Positions 25,796 through 34,938 of a stretch of DNA of 64,000 nt are shown here, piece by piece. Position 1 is the first letter of the stretch, and each line of letters begins with the position of its first letter. Origin of the DNA: Verrucomicrobiota bacterium. Its GTDB lineage: Bacteria; Verrucomicrobiota; Verrucomicrobiia; Methylacidiphilales; JBCCWR01. The stretch lies in contig JBCCXA010000001.1 of NCBI GenBank assembly GCA_039192515.1, positions 124,001 through 188,000 of the forward strand. Reading direction: 5' to 3'. The translations under genes were made by a program, and so were the position numbers. The notes under the pieces were generated by a model. The model ran no database searches. It saw nothing but the letters and a program-made list of their open reading frames with translations, and was not told where the DNA came from.

Positions 25796-27559
25796 TCATA
25801 GATAAGCCAGTGTGTCTTCAATGGTGTGATAGAGCGTTTGAGCACGGCAAAGCCTGGCATAAAGCCTGTCCTCTTTTAGTAGGGTTTCGTGGCTTCCTTT
25901 TTCGATGATTTTTCCATGTTCAAGGACGCATATGAGATCCGCATGCCTGACGGTGGAAAGTCTATGAGCAATAACAAAGGACGTGCGATCTTTCAGTAAT
26001 CGATCAAGGGCCTCTTGGATCAATTTTTCCGTGGCGGTGTCAACACTTGCGGTGGCTTCATCCAATATCAGAACAGGAGGATCCTTGAGGAGTGCTCTAG
26101 CTATCGATAATCTTTGTTTTTCTCCAACACTAAGCTTGACTCCACGCTCCCCTACCAAAGTGTCCAGCCCTTGAGGCATCTCTCTCACGAACTCCTGCGC
26201 ATTAGCTGCAGTTAATGCCCTCCAGATATCGCTCTCACTTGCTTCGGGATATCCGATTTGCAAGTTATAACGAATTGTGTCATTGAATAAAAATGCTTCT
26301 TGAGTCACGACGCCGATTTCTTTCCGTAGTGTCGGTAGTGACAACTCCTTAACGTCAACACCATCAATTTTAAGTAAGCCCTGACTATATTCATAGAAAC
26401 GAGTGATTAGGTTAACTAGTGTGCTTTTCCCTGCGCCTGTCGGTCCTACCAAGGCAATAGTCTTACCAGCTTTTGCTTCGAGAGATATGTCATGAAGAAC
26501 AGTGCTTTCATCATCATATGAGAAAGAAATACGCTCGAAAGAAACTGATCTACCAGTTCCCATCAAATGTGGGAGAGTTTGATTGCCTTGGGGTTCGTAC
26601 TTTTCTTGTTTTGTATCTAAAATGGAGAAGACGCGATCAGCAGCAGCCCTTCCCGCTTGCACAAGTTGGTTGAGTTGATGAAGCCGTCGGAATGGCTCGT
26701 AATACATGAGAACATACAAGAAGAATGTAGTAAGCTCACCCTTACTCATTTCTCCAGAGAGGACTTTTTGCCCGCCAATGAGCAGTACCAACACGTAGCC
26801 TAGGGAGCTAATAAATTCCATGCTCGGAGAATAACGAGCCCATGCTTTCATGACGGTCAGCGTTCCTTCACGAACACCGTCGGCTTTCTCAGAAAAATGC
26901 TCGGACTCTTGTTTTTCCCGGGAGTAAGATTTGATTTGTCGTACGCCTTGCAAATTATCGAGCAGCAGTGCATTCATCGCCGAAGCTGCTTTGCGTTGAA
27001 TTTTGTAACGCACAAGCGCAGTTGAGGTATACAACCAGGCCCCCAACATTAAAAGAGGAATAGGTGCCATGGACCAAAAAGCTAATTCCAAATCAGTGAG
27101 AAATAGAAAAATACTGACCCCGACGATTTGCAAAATGGCTACAAATCCTTGCTCTATTCCATCAATAAGGACCCGTTCCATGGCCATGACATCTTCTGTA
27201 ACCCGCGTCATGAGGTCGCCTGTAGCGCGATTATCAAACCATTTCAAAGGAAGTCGTTGCATCACTTCATAGAGTTCGTTTCTCATATCGAAGATAACAT
27301 TTTGCTCGAAAAAATTATTGAGATGAATACGCAGGCTGTTCAAGACATCGCGTAGGAAAAAAGAGGTTAAAACAATACCTACTCCCCAAAAAAGTGCTGT
27401 GTAATCTCCCTTCTCCACTAATACGGTATCTACAACATGTCCTGTGACTTTTGGGTAAACTAAGCCAAAGAGTGTAGAGAGGACCGCGCAGATAAAGGTC
27501 CCTAAAGCTAAAAACTTATAAGGCACACAATACTTCGCGACTCGTAGTATCATACTCAT
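25796..27559 (-). CDS. ABC exporter, fused membrane and ATPase domains (MsbA-like)
   Basis: A 587-residue half-transporter. Six membrane spans occupy roughly residues 15-300. The ATPase follows with Walker A GPTGAGKST near 373, signature LSVGEKQRLSIARAL, Walker B VLILDEATASVD and the H-loop in IAHRLSTV. It would act as a homodimer, exporting a lipid, peptide or drug. With lpxK in the region, lipid A export is one possibility, but sequence alone does not decide. Convergent with polA; divergent from the SulP gene. Confidence 0.95.
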   Translation of the reverse strand: MSMILRVAKYCVPYKFLALGTFICAVLSTLFGLVYPKVTGHVVDTVLVEKGDYTALFWGVGIVLTSFFLRDVLNSLRIHLNNFFEQNVIFDMRNELYEVMQRLPLKWFDNRATGDLMTRVTEDVMAMERVLIDGIEQGFVAILQIVGVSIFLFLTDLELAFWSMAPIPLLMLGAWLYTSTALVRYKIQRKAASAMNALLLDNLQGVRQIKSYSREKQESEHFSEKADGVREGTLTVMKAWARYSPSMEFISSLGYVLVLLIGGQKVLSGEMSKGELTTFFLYVLMYYEPFRRLHQLNQLVQAGRAAADRVFSILDTKQEKYEPQGNQTLPHLMGTGRSVSFERISFSYDDESTVLHDISLEAKAGKTIALVGPTGAGKSTLVNLITRFYEYSQGLLKIDGVDVKELSLPTLRKEIGVVTQEAFLFNDTIRYNLQIGYPEASESDIWRALTAANAQEFVREMPQGLDTLVGERGVKLSVGEKQRLSIARALLKDPPVLILDEATASVDTATEKLIQEALDRLLKDRTSFVIAHRLSTVRHADLICVLEHGKIIEKGSHETLLKEDRLYARLCRAQTLYHTIEDTLAYL

Positions 27560-27786
27560 AAAGAGATCACCATACCCGTATTGCTGAAAAAAGAAAGGCT
27601 ACCATGAAAAACACTTCCTAGCTTCAAGAACTCGGCAGTAACCGCAGGAGGTTATTTTCTTACGGCTTTGCAGCAATAAACTGTTGCAAGAGTGCGTAAA
27701 TAAAGCGTCTGTGTTTTAAAAATTTAAATGAAAGAAGTCATTACTTGCCTAACAAACATTACAACCTATCTTGTCGCCAAACCGTA

Positions 27787-29388
27787 ATGAGAAACTTTGT
27801 TAAAAATTATCAGTTTATCGACAGGGCTCAAGGTTCTATTAGGTCTGATGTCCTCTCGGGTTTGACGGTTGCTCTAGCGCTTGTCCCAGAAGCAGTGGCA
27901 TTTGCCTTTGTTGCGGGAGTTGCACCGGTTGTCGGTTTGTATGGGGCATTTTTCATGGGGCTTGTCACCGCGCTTATAGGAGGCAGGCCGGGTATGATTT
28001 CTGGTGCAACGGGTGCGATGGCTGTCGTGATGGTTCATCTCGTTTACGAGGGCAACGAGATAGAATCCGGTTTCGGCGTGCAGTATTTATTCGCCACTTT
28101 ATTGCTTACAGGAGCCTTGCAAATCTTAGCTGGAGTTTTGAAGTTGGGTAAATTTGCTCGTATGATCCCCCATTCCGTGATGATGGGTTTTGTCAATGGC
28201 CTAGCAATTGTCATCTTCCTCTCCCAATTGCAGATGTTCAAGGTGGATGATAAGTGGCTATCTGGAGGTCCATTATGGACTATGCTTGGACTCGTGTTCC
28301 TTACCATGGCAATCATGGTTGGGTTGCCAAAGCTCACTAAAAAAGTTCCCGCAGCCTTAGTGGCCATTATTGTTGTTAGTCTAATGGTCATCTTTTTGGG
28401 AGTAGAAACTGCCACGGTGAAATCATTTATCGAGTCGGGTGGAGGCAGCGGTATTCAAGCGGGCTTGCCTAGTTTTGCGATCCCTATGATTCCTTTGAAC
28501 TTGGACACTTTGGCATTTATTGCACCATATGCTTTTATACTTTCAGCGATCGGCCTGATTGAATCATTAATGACCTTGACCCTTATTGACGAGCTTACAG
28601 AGACTCGTGGTAGTGGCAGCCGTGAATGCATAGCTCAGGGCACTGGTAATCTGCTCAGTGGTTTTTTTGGGGGTATGGGTGGCTGTGCCATGATAGGGCA
28701 AAGCATTATTAATATTAAATCAGGTGGAAGAGGTCGCCTATCTGGTATAGTAGCGGCGCTTGCTCTACTAGCTTTTATTCTTTTTGCTGCCACTTACATT
28801 GAAATGATTCCTATTGCAGCACTGACGGGGGTCATGTTCATGGTTGTTGTAGGAACCTTTGCTTGGAGCACTTTTAAAATACTCAACAAGGTTCCTATGG
28901 CAGATGTCTTTGTCATAGTAGTCGTCACGGCATTGACTGTCATCTTTGATCTAGCCATAGCGGTAATTATTGGTGTGGTTATTTCGGCATTGGTTTTTGC
29001 TTGGAGCCATGCCATGCGTATTCACGCTGAGAAGTACATTGATGATCATGGTATTAAACACTATGAGATTGATGGGCCACTCTTCTTTGGATCCACGACA
29101 ACTTTTAATAGGTTATTTACGGTAAAGGATGATCCGCAAGAAGTTATCATAGATTTCGCGGGATCCAGAGTAATGGATCAGTCCGCTATTGAATCGATCA
29201 ATAAGCTGGCGGAGAAATATGCTAAGCAGCGCAAGACTATCCACCTACGTCATTTGAGCCCTGATTGTGTGAAGCTAATTAAAAAAGCTGAAAAAATTTG
29301 TGACGTAAATGTCCTTGAGGATCCCAACTACTATGTTGCCATCAGTGAATACAATAAGCTTCGAGAACAAGCCCAGACTGCAAGTTAA
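27787..29388 (+). CDS. SulP-family anion transporter with STAS domain
   Basis: A SulP/SLC26 transporter of 533 residues from the ATG at 27787. A TTG at 27745 would add 14 residues, but homology begins after the ATG (DVLSGLTVALALVPEAVAFA). Twelve or more membrane spans occupy about 15-415. A C-terminal STAS domain includes EVIIDFAGSRVMDQSAIESI. SulP proteins carry sulfate, bicarbonate or dicarboxylates. A 19-codon frame (27728-27787) ends TAATG across the start and could couple translation, although it has no clear ribosome-binding site of its own. Confidence 0.95.
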   Translation: MRNFVKNYQFIDRAQGSIRSDVLSGLTVALALVPEAVAFAFVAGVAPVVGLYGAFFMGLVTALIGGRPGMISGATGAMAVVMVHLVYEGNEIESGFGVQYLFATLLLTGALQILAGVLKLGKFARMIPHSVMMGFVNGLAIVIFLSQLQMFKVDDKWLSGGPLWTMLGLVFLTMAIMVGLPKLTKKVPAALVAIIVVSLMVIFLGVETATVKSFIESGGGSGIQAGLPSFAIPMIPLNLDTLAFIAPYAFILSAIGLIESLMTLTLIDELTETRGSGSRECIAQGTGNLLSGFFGGMGGCAMIGQSIINIKSGGRGRLSGIVAALALLAFILFAATYIEMIPIAALTGVMFMVVVGTFAWSTFKILNKVPMADVFVIVVVTALTVIFDLAIAVIIGVVISALVFAWSHAMRIHAEKYIDDHGIKHYEIDGPLFFGSTTTFNRLFTVKDDPQEVIIDFAGSRVMDQSAIESINKLAEKYAKQRKTIHLRHLSPDCVKLIKKAEKICDVNVLEDPNYYVAISEYNKLREQAQTAS

Positions 29389-29460
29389 TGCAAAGATAGC
29401 TAAATTGTGGAACTTGCGGTTCGAATAATTTAATATACACTTACGTCAAAAGGATTAATT

Positions 29461-30144
29461 ATGCTCTTGTTATTAATATTTGGTTTCACATTAATTATTT
29501 CACTCCTTGCATCATGGAATGTGAAAAATACTTACAGGAAATACAGCCGGATGAGGACCCGTTCGGGCTACTCAGGCGCGCAAGTGGCAGATCGTATTCT
29601 CTCAGCAGCCGGCATTCGTGATGTTGATGTCATAGAACACCAGTCTTTTTTAGGAGATCACTATGATCCCATCAATAAACGCTTGGTGCTATCCTCAGAA
29701 AATTACCATGGAGACTCTCCAGCGGCCTTAGGAGTTGCAGCTCACGAATGTGGTCACGCTATCCAACATAAAGCAGCATACGGACCTCTACAATGGCGTA
29801 TGGCTTCCGTTGGCGTCACCAACTATGCTAATCAAGTGGTCACATGGTTACCTCTAGTAGGTTTATTTCTTGGGCTATTTACTCCTCCTACTTATTTTCT
29901 AATCATGGCAATAGGCTGGGGGGTTATCATGGCTTTTAACCTAATTACTTTACCTGTGGAGTTTGATGCTTCGAAGCGTGCAGCTGTGATTCTCAATAAA
30001 ATGAATTTCATTCAAACAGATGAAGAAAATACTGCTATGCGGAAAGTGCTTGGAGCAGCGGCTTTGACCTACGTAGCTGCATTTGTTACTTCACTACTTT
30101 ACATGCTCTATTATTTACTACCGCTTTTGTTGAGACGTGACTAG
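29461..30144 (+). CDS. neutral zinc metallopeptidase (YugP family)
   Basis: A 227-residue membrane protease with an N-terminal span (3-19), a zinc-binding HECGH at 95-99, and two or three C-terminal spans (about 130-160 and 198-225). This layout fits the YugP/Zn_peptidase_2 family, whose substrates are unknown. A Glu after the motif (VEFDASKRA) is the probable third zinc ligand. The gene lies 72 bases after the SulP gene on the same strand. Confidence 0.92.
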   Translation: MLLLLIFGFTLIISLLASWNVKNTYRKYSRMRTRSGYSGAQVADRILSAAGIRDVDVIEHQSFLGDHYDPINKRLVLSSENYHGDSPAALGVAAHECGHAIQHKAAYGPLQWRMASVGVTNYANQVVTWLPLVGLFLGLFTPPTYFLIMAIGWGVIMAFNLITLPVEFDASKRAAVILNKMNFIQTDEENTAMRKVLGAAALTYVAAFVTSLLYMLYYLLPLLLRRD

Positions 30145-30161
30145 AGGTTGCCGTTTGTTTT

Positions 30162-30929
30162 CTAAACATGAATGACCATTTTTAGTCCTGATATAATTAT
30201 AAGCATCCAAATCAATGTCGAGAACTGCTTCTGAGGGATGTATTTGACAATCTGAGGCGCTATGCCTGCGCTCACAGCTGCAACTAAGCCTAGTGCAATG
30301 CTTAACTGGAGAGATGTAAAGCTGATGTTATCCAAGGAAGCTTGAAAAGGAATTTTGAAAACGTTTATTAGAAAGAAGAACCAAGCACTGGTGCTGATAA
30401 AGGCATATTTCGGCAACTTCATAGCCATGAGGTAAAATGCGGCTATAGGTCCAGCAGCATTTGCCAACATGGTGGCGACACCCCCCAGTAAGCCCGTGCA
30501 GATGACAAACCACTTACTCTTTTCGTAGGGGAGCCCGTTCTTGATCGCAGTCGGCCTCCGTAGGTCTAGCTGCTTTTTCAGAAAGTGCAGGCCTGTCATG
30601 ATTAAAAGGATGCTGCCAATAATGACTTGGAAAAGATCCGCAGGGATAGTGTTAAAGAGAAAAGTTGCCAGAATCACACCTGCCGCACTAATAGGGAATA
30701 GCTTGGCTATCATTTTCCATTCTGCGTGCTGCCGATATATAACAATTGCAACAACATCAGCAAAGATGAGAACAGGTAATAGAATGCCTACGGACTCCTT
30801 AGGACTGAATATTTGGGCGTAAATGGCAACGGTTAAATTTCCTATGCCAGGTATCCCTCCTTTGCCAAGGCCTACACAGATTGCTCCAATGATGGCAAAT
30901 ATCCATTGTTCTTGTGACAAAGTTGGCAT
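30162..30929 (-). CDS. TauE/SafE-family permease
   Basis: A 255-residue membrane protein with seven to eight spans and the family features GxGKGGIPGIGN near the N-terminus and LLGGVATMLANAAGP in the middle. TauE/SafE proteins export sulfite, sulfoacetate or related organosulfur anions. The SulP transporter and two sulfatases elsewhere in the window fit a sulfur-handling lifestyle, but they are not in one operon with it. Convergent with the YugP gene and divergent from metF. Confidence 0.9.
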   Translation of the reverse strand: MPTLSQEQWIFAIIGAICVGLGKGGIPGIGNLTVAIYAQIFSPKESVGILLPVLIFADVVAIVIYRQHAEWKMIAKLFPISAAGVILATFLFNTIPADLFQVIIGSILLIMTGLHFLKKQLDLRRPTAIKNGLPYEKSKWFVICTGLLGGVATMLANAAGPIAAFYLMAMKLPKYAFISTSAWFFFLINVFKIPFQASLDNISFTSLQLSIALGLVAAVSAGIAPQIVKYIPQKQFSTLIWMLIIISGLKMVIHV

Positions 30930-30969
30930 TTTAGAAAAAATTTACGTACTTGTTTGTATAGAAAAGTCA

Positions 30970-30993
30970 ATTAGCCTGATGCATTCGGCTAAT
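30970..30993. promoter_or_regulatory. perfect 7-bp inverted repeat between tauE-like gene and metF
   Basis: ATTAGCC (30970-30976) and GGCTAAT (30987-30993) flank a ten-base loop, 22 bases before the metF start and 40 bases before the divergent permease start. It could be a regulator operator serving both genes or a leader hairpin. It does not match SAH, SAM-II or MetJ-box consensus that I can recall. Confidence 0.35.
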
Positions 30994-31015
30994 GAAGAAA
31001 AGAAGTTTATAACAT

Positions 31016-31891
31016 ATGCTGGTAAAAGAGATTTTAGAAAAGGCTAATCCGGCTTTTAGTTTCGAGTTTTTCCCTCCCAAGAAGGATGCGGATTCTGAGG
31101 CGCTTTTCCACACAATCCGAGATTTGGTTCCTTTAAAGCCATCCAGCGTCAGCGTTACATACGGTGCTGGTGGAACGACCCGCGATCGCACCCATAAGCT
31201 TATTAAGAGAATACAAAGTGAGACAGATCTGACAGTTGTTTCGCACCTTACTTGTGTTGGGGCTAGCAAAGATGAAATTAAGGAAATTCTAGAAACCTAC
31301 CAACAGAGTGACATCAATAATATCCTTGCCTTGAGAGGCGACCCACCCAAAGGCCAGAGAGATTGGCAGGCGCATCCGGATGGATTTGTTTATGCCTCTG
31401 AACTGGTAGCCTTTATTAAGAAAAATTTTCCAGAGATGGGTATAGGCGTAGCGGGTTTTCCCGAAGGGCATCCTCAGACACCCAATCGGCTGCAAGAGTT
31501 GGACTACTTAAAGTCTAAAGTCGACGCGGGGGCTGACTATATAGTGACACAGCTATTTTTTGATAATCGCGATTTTTATGATTTCTGTGAGCGCTGCGAG
31601 CTAGTAGGGATTAACATTCCCATTATAGCCGGTATCATGCCAGTTACGAGCCGCTCGGGCATGATTCGAATGGCAGAATTAGCTGCTGGCGCCAGAATTC
31701 CAGCTCGCTTATTCAAAGCAGTCGCCCGAGCAGAAACCGATCAAGCGGTAGAAAAAGTAGGTGTGCATTGGGCCACTGAACAAGTCAGAGATTTAGTCGA
31801 TAATAAGAGTAGAGGAATACACTTTTATACGCTCAATAAAGCTAAAGCGACGCGCCAGATTTACGAGACGTTGAGTGTGATTCCCACTTAA
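31016..31891 (+). CDS. metF: methylenetetrahydrofolate reductase
   Basis: A 291-residue MetF, the FAD enzyme that reduces 5,10-methylene-THF to 5-methyl-THF for methionine synthesis. Family features are FSFEFFPPKKD near residue 14 (catalytic Glu), SVTYGAGGTTRDRT, LALRGDPP, and the DYIVTQLFFD strand. Length and order match bacterial MetF. The LOG-family gene follows after 21 bases and is likely on the same transcript. Confidence 0.96.
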   Translation: MLVKEILEKANPAFSFEFFPPKKDADSEALFHTIRDLVPLKPSSVSVTYGAGGTTRDRTHKLIKRIQSETDLTVVSHLTCVGASKDEIKEILETYQQSDINNILALRGDPPKGQRDWQAHPDGFVYASELVAFIKKNFPEMGIGVAGFPEGHPQTPNRLQELDYLKSKVDAGADYIVTQLFFDNRDFYDFCERCELVGINIPIIAGIMPVTSRSGMIRMAELAAGARIPARLFKAVARAETDQAVEKVGVHWATEQVRDLVDNKSRGIHFYTLNKAKATRQIYETLSVIPT

Positions 31892-31912
31892 ATATCGTAA
31901 TTTAGAATAGAT

Positions 31913-32956
31913 ATGTCAGAAAGAAAGAAACCCTGGCTCTCTACAGGGAATAAAGAAATCGACCTGCAACTCAAGGACCTGGTAACAAATGCCAGAATTT
32001 CATGTGATCCTGAATTCTTCCAAGAAATTTTAGTAACAGTCATGAAATTTGCTCAGGATAATCCGAATCCTGCAGATATACGCCTTGTCAATAAAGCGCT
32101 GAAAGAACTCTGTCGGGTAAATACCATCTTTCAACCCTACAAGGGCATTAAAAAAGTGGCCGTTTTTGGATCTGCAAGGACAGAGCCGGAGGCGCCGGAA
32201 TACATAGCAGCCAAAGATTTTGGTAAGATTATGAAAGAGTCTGGCTTCATGATCATTACCGGGGGAGGCGATGGTATTATGGGTGCAGCTCAGGCGGGTG
32301 CAGGTCGCGATAGAGGCTTTGCTCTTAATATTCAGCTACCTTTCGAGCAATCAGCTAATGCTACTATAGAGGGAGACCCGAAACTATTTACTTTCAAATA
32401 TTTTTTTACTCGTAAGCTGCATTTTGTCAAAAATGCCGACGCCATTACACTTTTCCCCGGAGGTTTTGGCACCATGGACGAGGGCTTTGAAGCAATGACT
32501 CTTATGCAAACAGGAAAAGCTCCGGTTTTACCAGTTGTCATGGTGGATGCACCTAAGGGAAAATATTGGAAGACGTTTGAAAACTACTTGAGGGAACATT
32601 TGCTGAGAGCTGGACTGATCTCCGAGCAGGATTTTAATCTATTCAAAGTGACGGATGATCCAGAGGAAGCGCGCAAAGAGATTCTCAATTTCTACTATAA
32701 TTTTCATTCCTACCGAGATGTGAATGAATTGCTTTCTATTCGAATGCAGAGGCCTATAACTGAGGGAGCACTAAAACGTATAGAAGATGACTTCAATGAT
32801 ATCATAGTGGAGGGGGGGCGTATGAAGATCTCTAAAGCGCTACCAGAGGAGCTAAATGAAGTGGCTATTGCAGACTTGCCAAGGCTAGTATTTCCATTTG
32901 ATAGAAGGTCCTATGGGCGTTTACGGATGCTTATTGATCGTATCAATTTGTTTTAA
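31913..32956 (+). CDS. LOG-family protein (cytokinin riboside 5'-monophosphate phosphoribohydrolase type)
   Basis: A 347-residue protein with the nucleotide-binding GSARTEPEAPEY, the GGGDGIMGAA loop and the diagnostic PGGFGTMDEGFE. LOG proteins hydrolyse nucleoside monophosphates to base and ribose 5-phosphate; old annotations call them lysine decarboxylases, which is wrong for this family. It is longer than the compact LOG proteins (about 190 residues), with extra N- and C-terminal helices recalling PpnN-type nucleosidases. It lies between metF and the L,D-transpeptidase on the same strand. Confidence 0.92.
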   Translation: MSERKKPWLSTGNKEIDLQLKDLVTNARISCDPEFFQEILVTVMKFAQDNPNPADIRLVNKALKELCRVNTIFQPYKGIKKVAVFGSARTEPEAPEYIAAKDFGKIMKESGFMIITGGGDGIMGAAQAGAGRDRGFALNIQLPFEQSANATIEGDPKLFTFKYFFTRKLHFVKNADAITLFPGGFGTMDEGFEAMTLMQTGKAPVLPVVMVDAPKGKYWKTFENYLREHLLRAGLISEQDFNLFKVTDDPEEARKEILNFYYNFHSYRDVNELLSIRMQRPITEGALKRIEDDFNDIIVEGGRMKISKALPEELNEVAIADLPRLVFPFDRRSYGRLRMLIDRINLF

Positions 32957-32981
32957 TAACAAAATTCGCTAGCTTCGGCTT

Positions 32982-33440
32982 ATGTCCCGCAAAGTCATTG
33001 TGCAAGTAAAAGATCTAAAAGTTTTTTTGTTGGAAGATGGTGAAGTCTCTTGGGAAGCTGCGTGCTCAACATCCAAGTTTGGTTTAGGAATGGAGGCCGG
33101 GAGTTACAAAACGCCTCTAGGCTATTTCACTGTTTCAGAGAAAATAGGAGAGGGTCAACCAATCTTTACTATTTTTAAGGGGCGTCAACCTGTGGGCCTA
33201 TGGGATGCTAACGCTGGGTCACGTGAGGGAGACTTAATCTTAACGAGGATCCTTTGGTTAGAGGGAAAGGAACAAAAAAACGAAAACACTAAAGAACGCT
33301 ACATCTATTTTCACGGGACGAATCAAGAGCATCTAATTGGAACACCTGCCAGCCATGGGTGTGTACGATTGACAAATAAAGATATGCTAAAGCTTTTTAG
33401 CTACGTTGAGGTGGGAGATATAGTTGAGATAATTGCCTAG
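32982..33440 (+). CDS. L,D-transpeptidase catalytic domain without export signal
   Basis: A 152-residue YkuD domain. The active site has H111 (YFHGTN) and SHGCVRL with H125 and nucleophile C127. These enzymes cross-link peptidoglycan through diaminopimelate or attach lipoproteins, normally in the periplasm. Here the protein begins MSRKVIVQVKDLKVFLLED, directly with the first domain strand, with no signal peptide or membrane span. Either export uses another route or the start is misplaced; the 25-base gap after the LOG gene leaves little room for a longer N-terminus. Confidence 0.92.
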   Translation: MSRKVIVQVKDLKVFLLEDGEVSWEAACSTSKFGLGMEAGSYKTPLGYFTVSEKIGEGQPIFTIFKGRQPVGLWDANAGSREGDLILTRILWLEGKEQKNENTKERYIYFHGTNQEHLIGTPASHGCVRLTNKDMLKLFSYVEVGDIVEIIA

Positions 33441-33491
33441 CTTCGCATTGAACCCTTTTCATTTTCAACTTTGGGCTTAGCCTCATTAGCT

Positions 33492-34541
33492 ATGGCAATC
33501 ATACGTCACGTCATATTAGATTGGTCTGGAACGGTGGTAGATGATTTGTCGCCCGTCATTGAAGCTACAAATAAAATTTTTGAATCCTACCAAAAGCGGT
33601 CTTGGTCACGTGATGAGTTTAAAGAAAAGTTTTTTCTACCCTTTCCTGAATTCTATAAGAAATATCTTTCAGATGTATCTATGGAAGAGATAAATCGTGT
33701 CTATCATGAAACTTTCAAAACGTTGCAGGGCGACATTACCCTGTTGTCGGGCGCTAAAGACTTGTTGGATTACTGTCGCAATGAAAAATTATCCTTATTC
33801 GTACTCAGCACCATTCACCCGGACCACTTTCGTGAGCAGGCTCCTCGTCTACAAGTCGATCAGTACTTTAAAAAGGCTTATGTGGGTATCATGGATAAAC
33901 GAAAAAAGATTCAGGAGATTTTAATAGAAAATGAACTTAAGGCCGAAGAGACATTGTTTATTGGAGATATGCAACATGATATTGAGACAGCTCATGCCGG
34001 AGGCGTGCAAAGCGGTGCGGTTTTAACTGGCTACGATTCCTTTGACAAACTCAAGTTGGTAGGTCCTGATTTGATTTTTCGTAATTTGTCTGAAGTAAAA
34101 GGCTATCTTGAAAGGCATCGATCTGAGCCTAGCTATTATCCGATTGCAACAGTCGGTGCTCTCATCGTAGGCCCTGATGGGCGATTGCTCATGTTTAGAA
34201 CCCAGAAATGGAGCAATCGCTGGGGGATTCCTGGTGGTAAAATAAAAACGAATGAGACAGCTATCGATGCACTTCATCGAGAAGTGAAAGAGGAAACAGG
34301 GTTAAATATTCGAGATATCGAATTTGTTACCGTGCAGGATTGTATTAGCTCCGTCGAATTTTATAAGCCTGCACATTTTCTTTTACTCAATTATATAGCC
34401 CATACGGATGAAACAAATGTGATGATTAATGAAGAGGCTGAAGAGTACAAATGGACTACTTGGGACGAAGTCTATGAGCTTGATTTAAATGTGCCTACGA
34501 AAGTATTGCTTGAAGAAGCAGAGAATAAGTTAAAACAATGA
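33492..34541 (+). CDS. HAD-hydrolase / Nudix fusion protein, coupled to folB
   Basis: The frame opens at a TTG (33471), but the ATG at 33492 directly precedes the first domain and is preferred (349 residues). Residues about 1-210 form a HAD domain: motif I LDWSGTVVDD with D10 as nucleophile and Ser where most phosphatases have the second Asp; motif II S106 in VLSTIHPDH; motif IV FIGDMQHD. Residues about 220-345 form a Nudix domain with a complete box at 249-271 (GGKIKTNETAIDALHREV then EETGL). The stop overlaps the folB start (ATGA, 34538-34541). Together the domains could remove pyrophosphate and then phosphate from dihydroneopterin triphosphate; this is inference. The DWSGT motif resembles the DWAGT of phosphonoacetaldehyde hydrolase, so a different HAD chemistry is possible. 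Confidence 0.88.
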   Translation: MAIIRHVILDWSGTVVDDLSPVIEATNKIFESYQKRSWSRDEFKEKFFLPFPEFYKKYLSDVSMEEINRVYHETFKTLQGDITLLSGAKDLLDYCRNEKLSLFVLSTIHPDHFREQAPRLQVDQYFKKAYVGIMDKRKKIQEILIENELKAEETLFIGDMQHDIETAHAGGVQSGAVLTGYDSFDKLKLVGPDLIFRNLSEVKGYLERHRSEPSYYPIATVGALIVGPDGRLLMFRTQKWSNRWGIPGGKIKTNETAIDALHREVKEETGLNIRDIEFVTVQDCISSVEFYKPAHFLLLNYIAHTDETNVMINEEAEEYKWTTWDEVYELDLNVPTKVLLEEAENKLKQ

Positions 34542-34891
34542 AGGAAGATTTAATTAAAATTGAAGGCCAAGAGGTTTGGTGTCACATAGGTGTTCCAGAC
34601 GAAGAGCGAGCCGAAAAGCAACGCCTGGAAATCTCCGTGGAGTTTCCTGTGGGCAATGCTCGTGAAGCTGCACGTCTGGACTGCTTGACTAAAAGTGTGG
34701 ACTACTTTTCCGTCAGTGAAAGTATCAAGAAGATCGCTTCTGAAAAACCAAGGAAACTCATCGAAACTTTGGCCGAGGAAATGGCTGTAAAACTACGTAA
34801 AGAATTCTCACTGAACGGGATAGAGGTGGAGGTGCGGAAATTTATTTTAAAGGGCACTAAGTGGGTGAGCATAAAAATTCAGAGACCATGA
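34538..34891 (+). CDS. folB: dihydroneopterin aldolase (FolB)
   Basis: A 117-residue FolB/FolX-family protein: an opening IEGQEVWCHIGVPDEERAEKQ with the substrate-anchoring Glu, then SVDYFSVSESI and the RKLIETLAEEMA helix, ending in a KFILKGTKWVSI strand. FolB splits dihydroneopterin to 6-hydroxymethyl-dihydropterin in folate synthesis. It overlaps the HAD-Nudix gene by four bases, so the two proteins are probably made in step. FolK and FolP are not in the window. Confidence 0.92.
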   Translation: MKEDLIKIEGQEVWCHIGVPDEERAEKQRLEISVEFPVGNAREAARLDCLTKSVDYFSVSESIKKIASEKPRKLIETLAEEMAVKLRKEFSLNGIEVEVRKFILKGTKWVSIKIQRP

Positions 34892-34938
34892 ATGATCAAG
34901 AAGATTGTCAACGCCCGTTTTTAGTATAAATTGTCGCC

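Noticed and set aside
29410-29425. GCGGTTCGAAT similar to a tRNA T-loop
   Set aside because: No acceptor stem, anticodon arm or CCA nearby.
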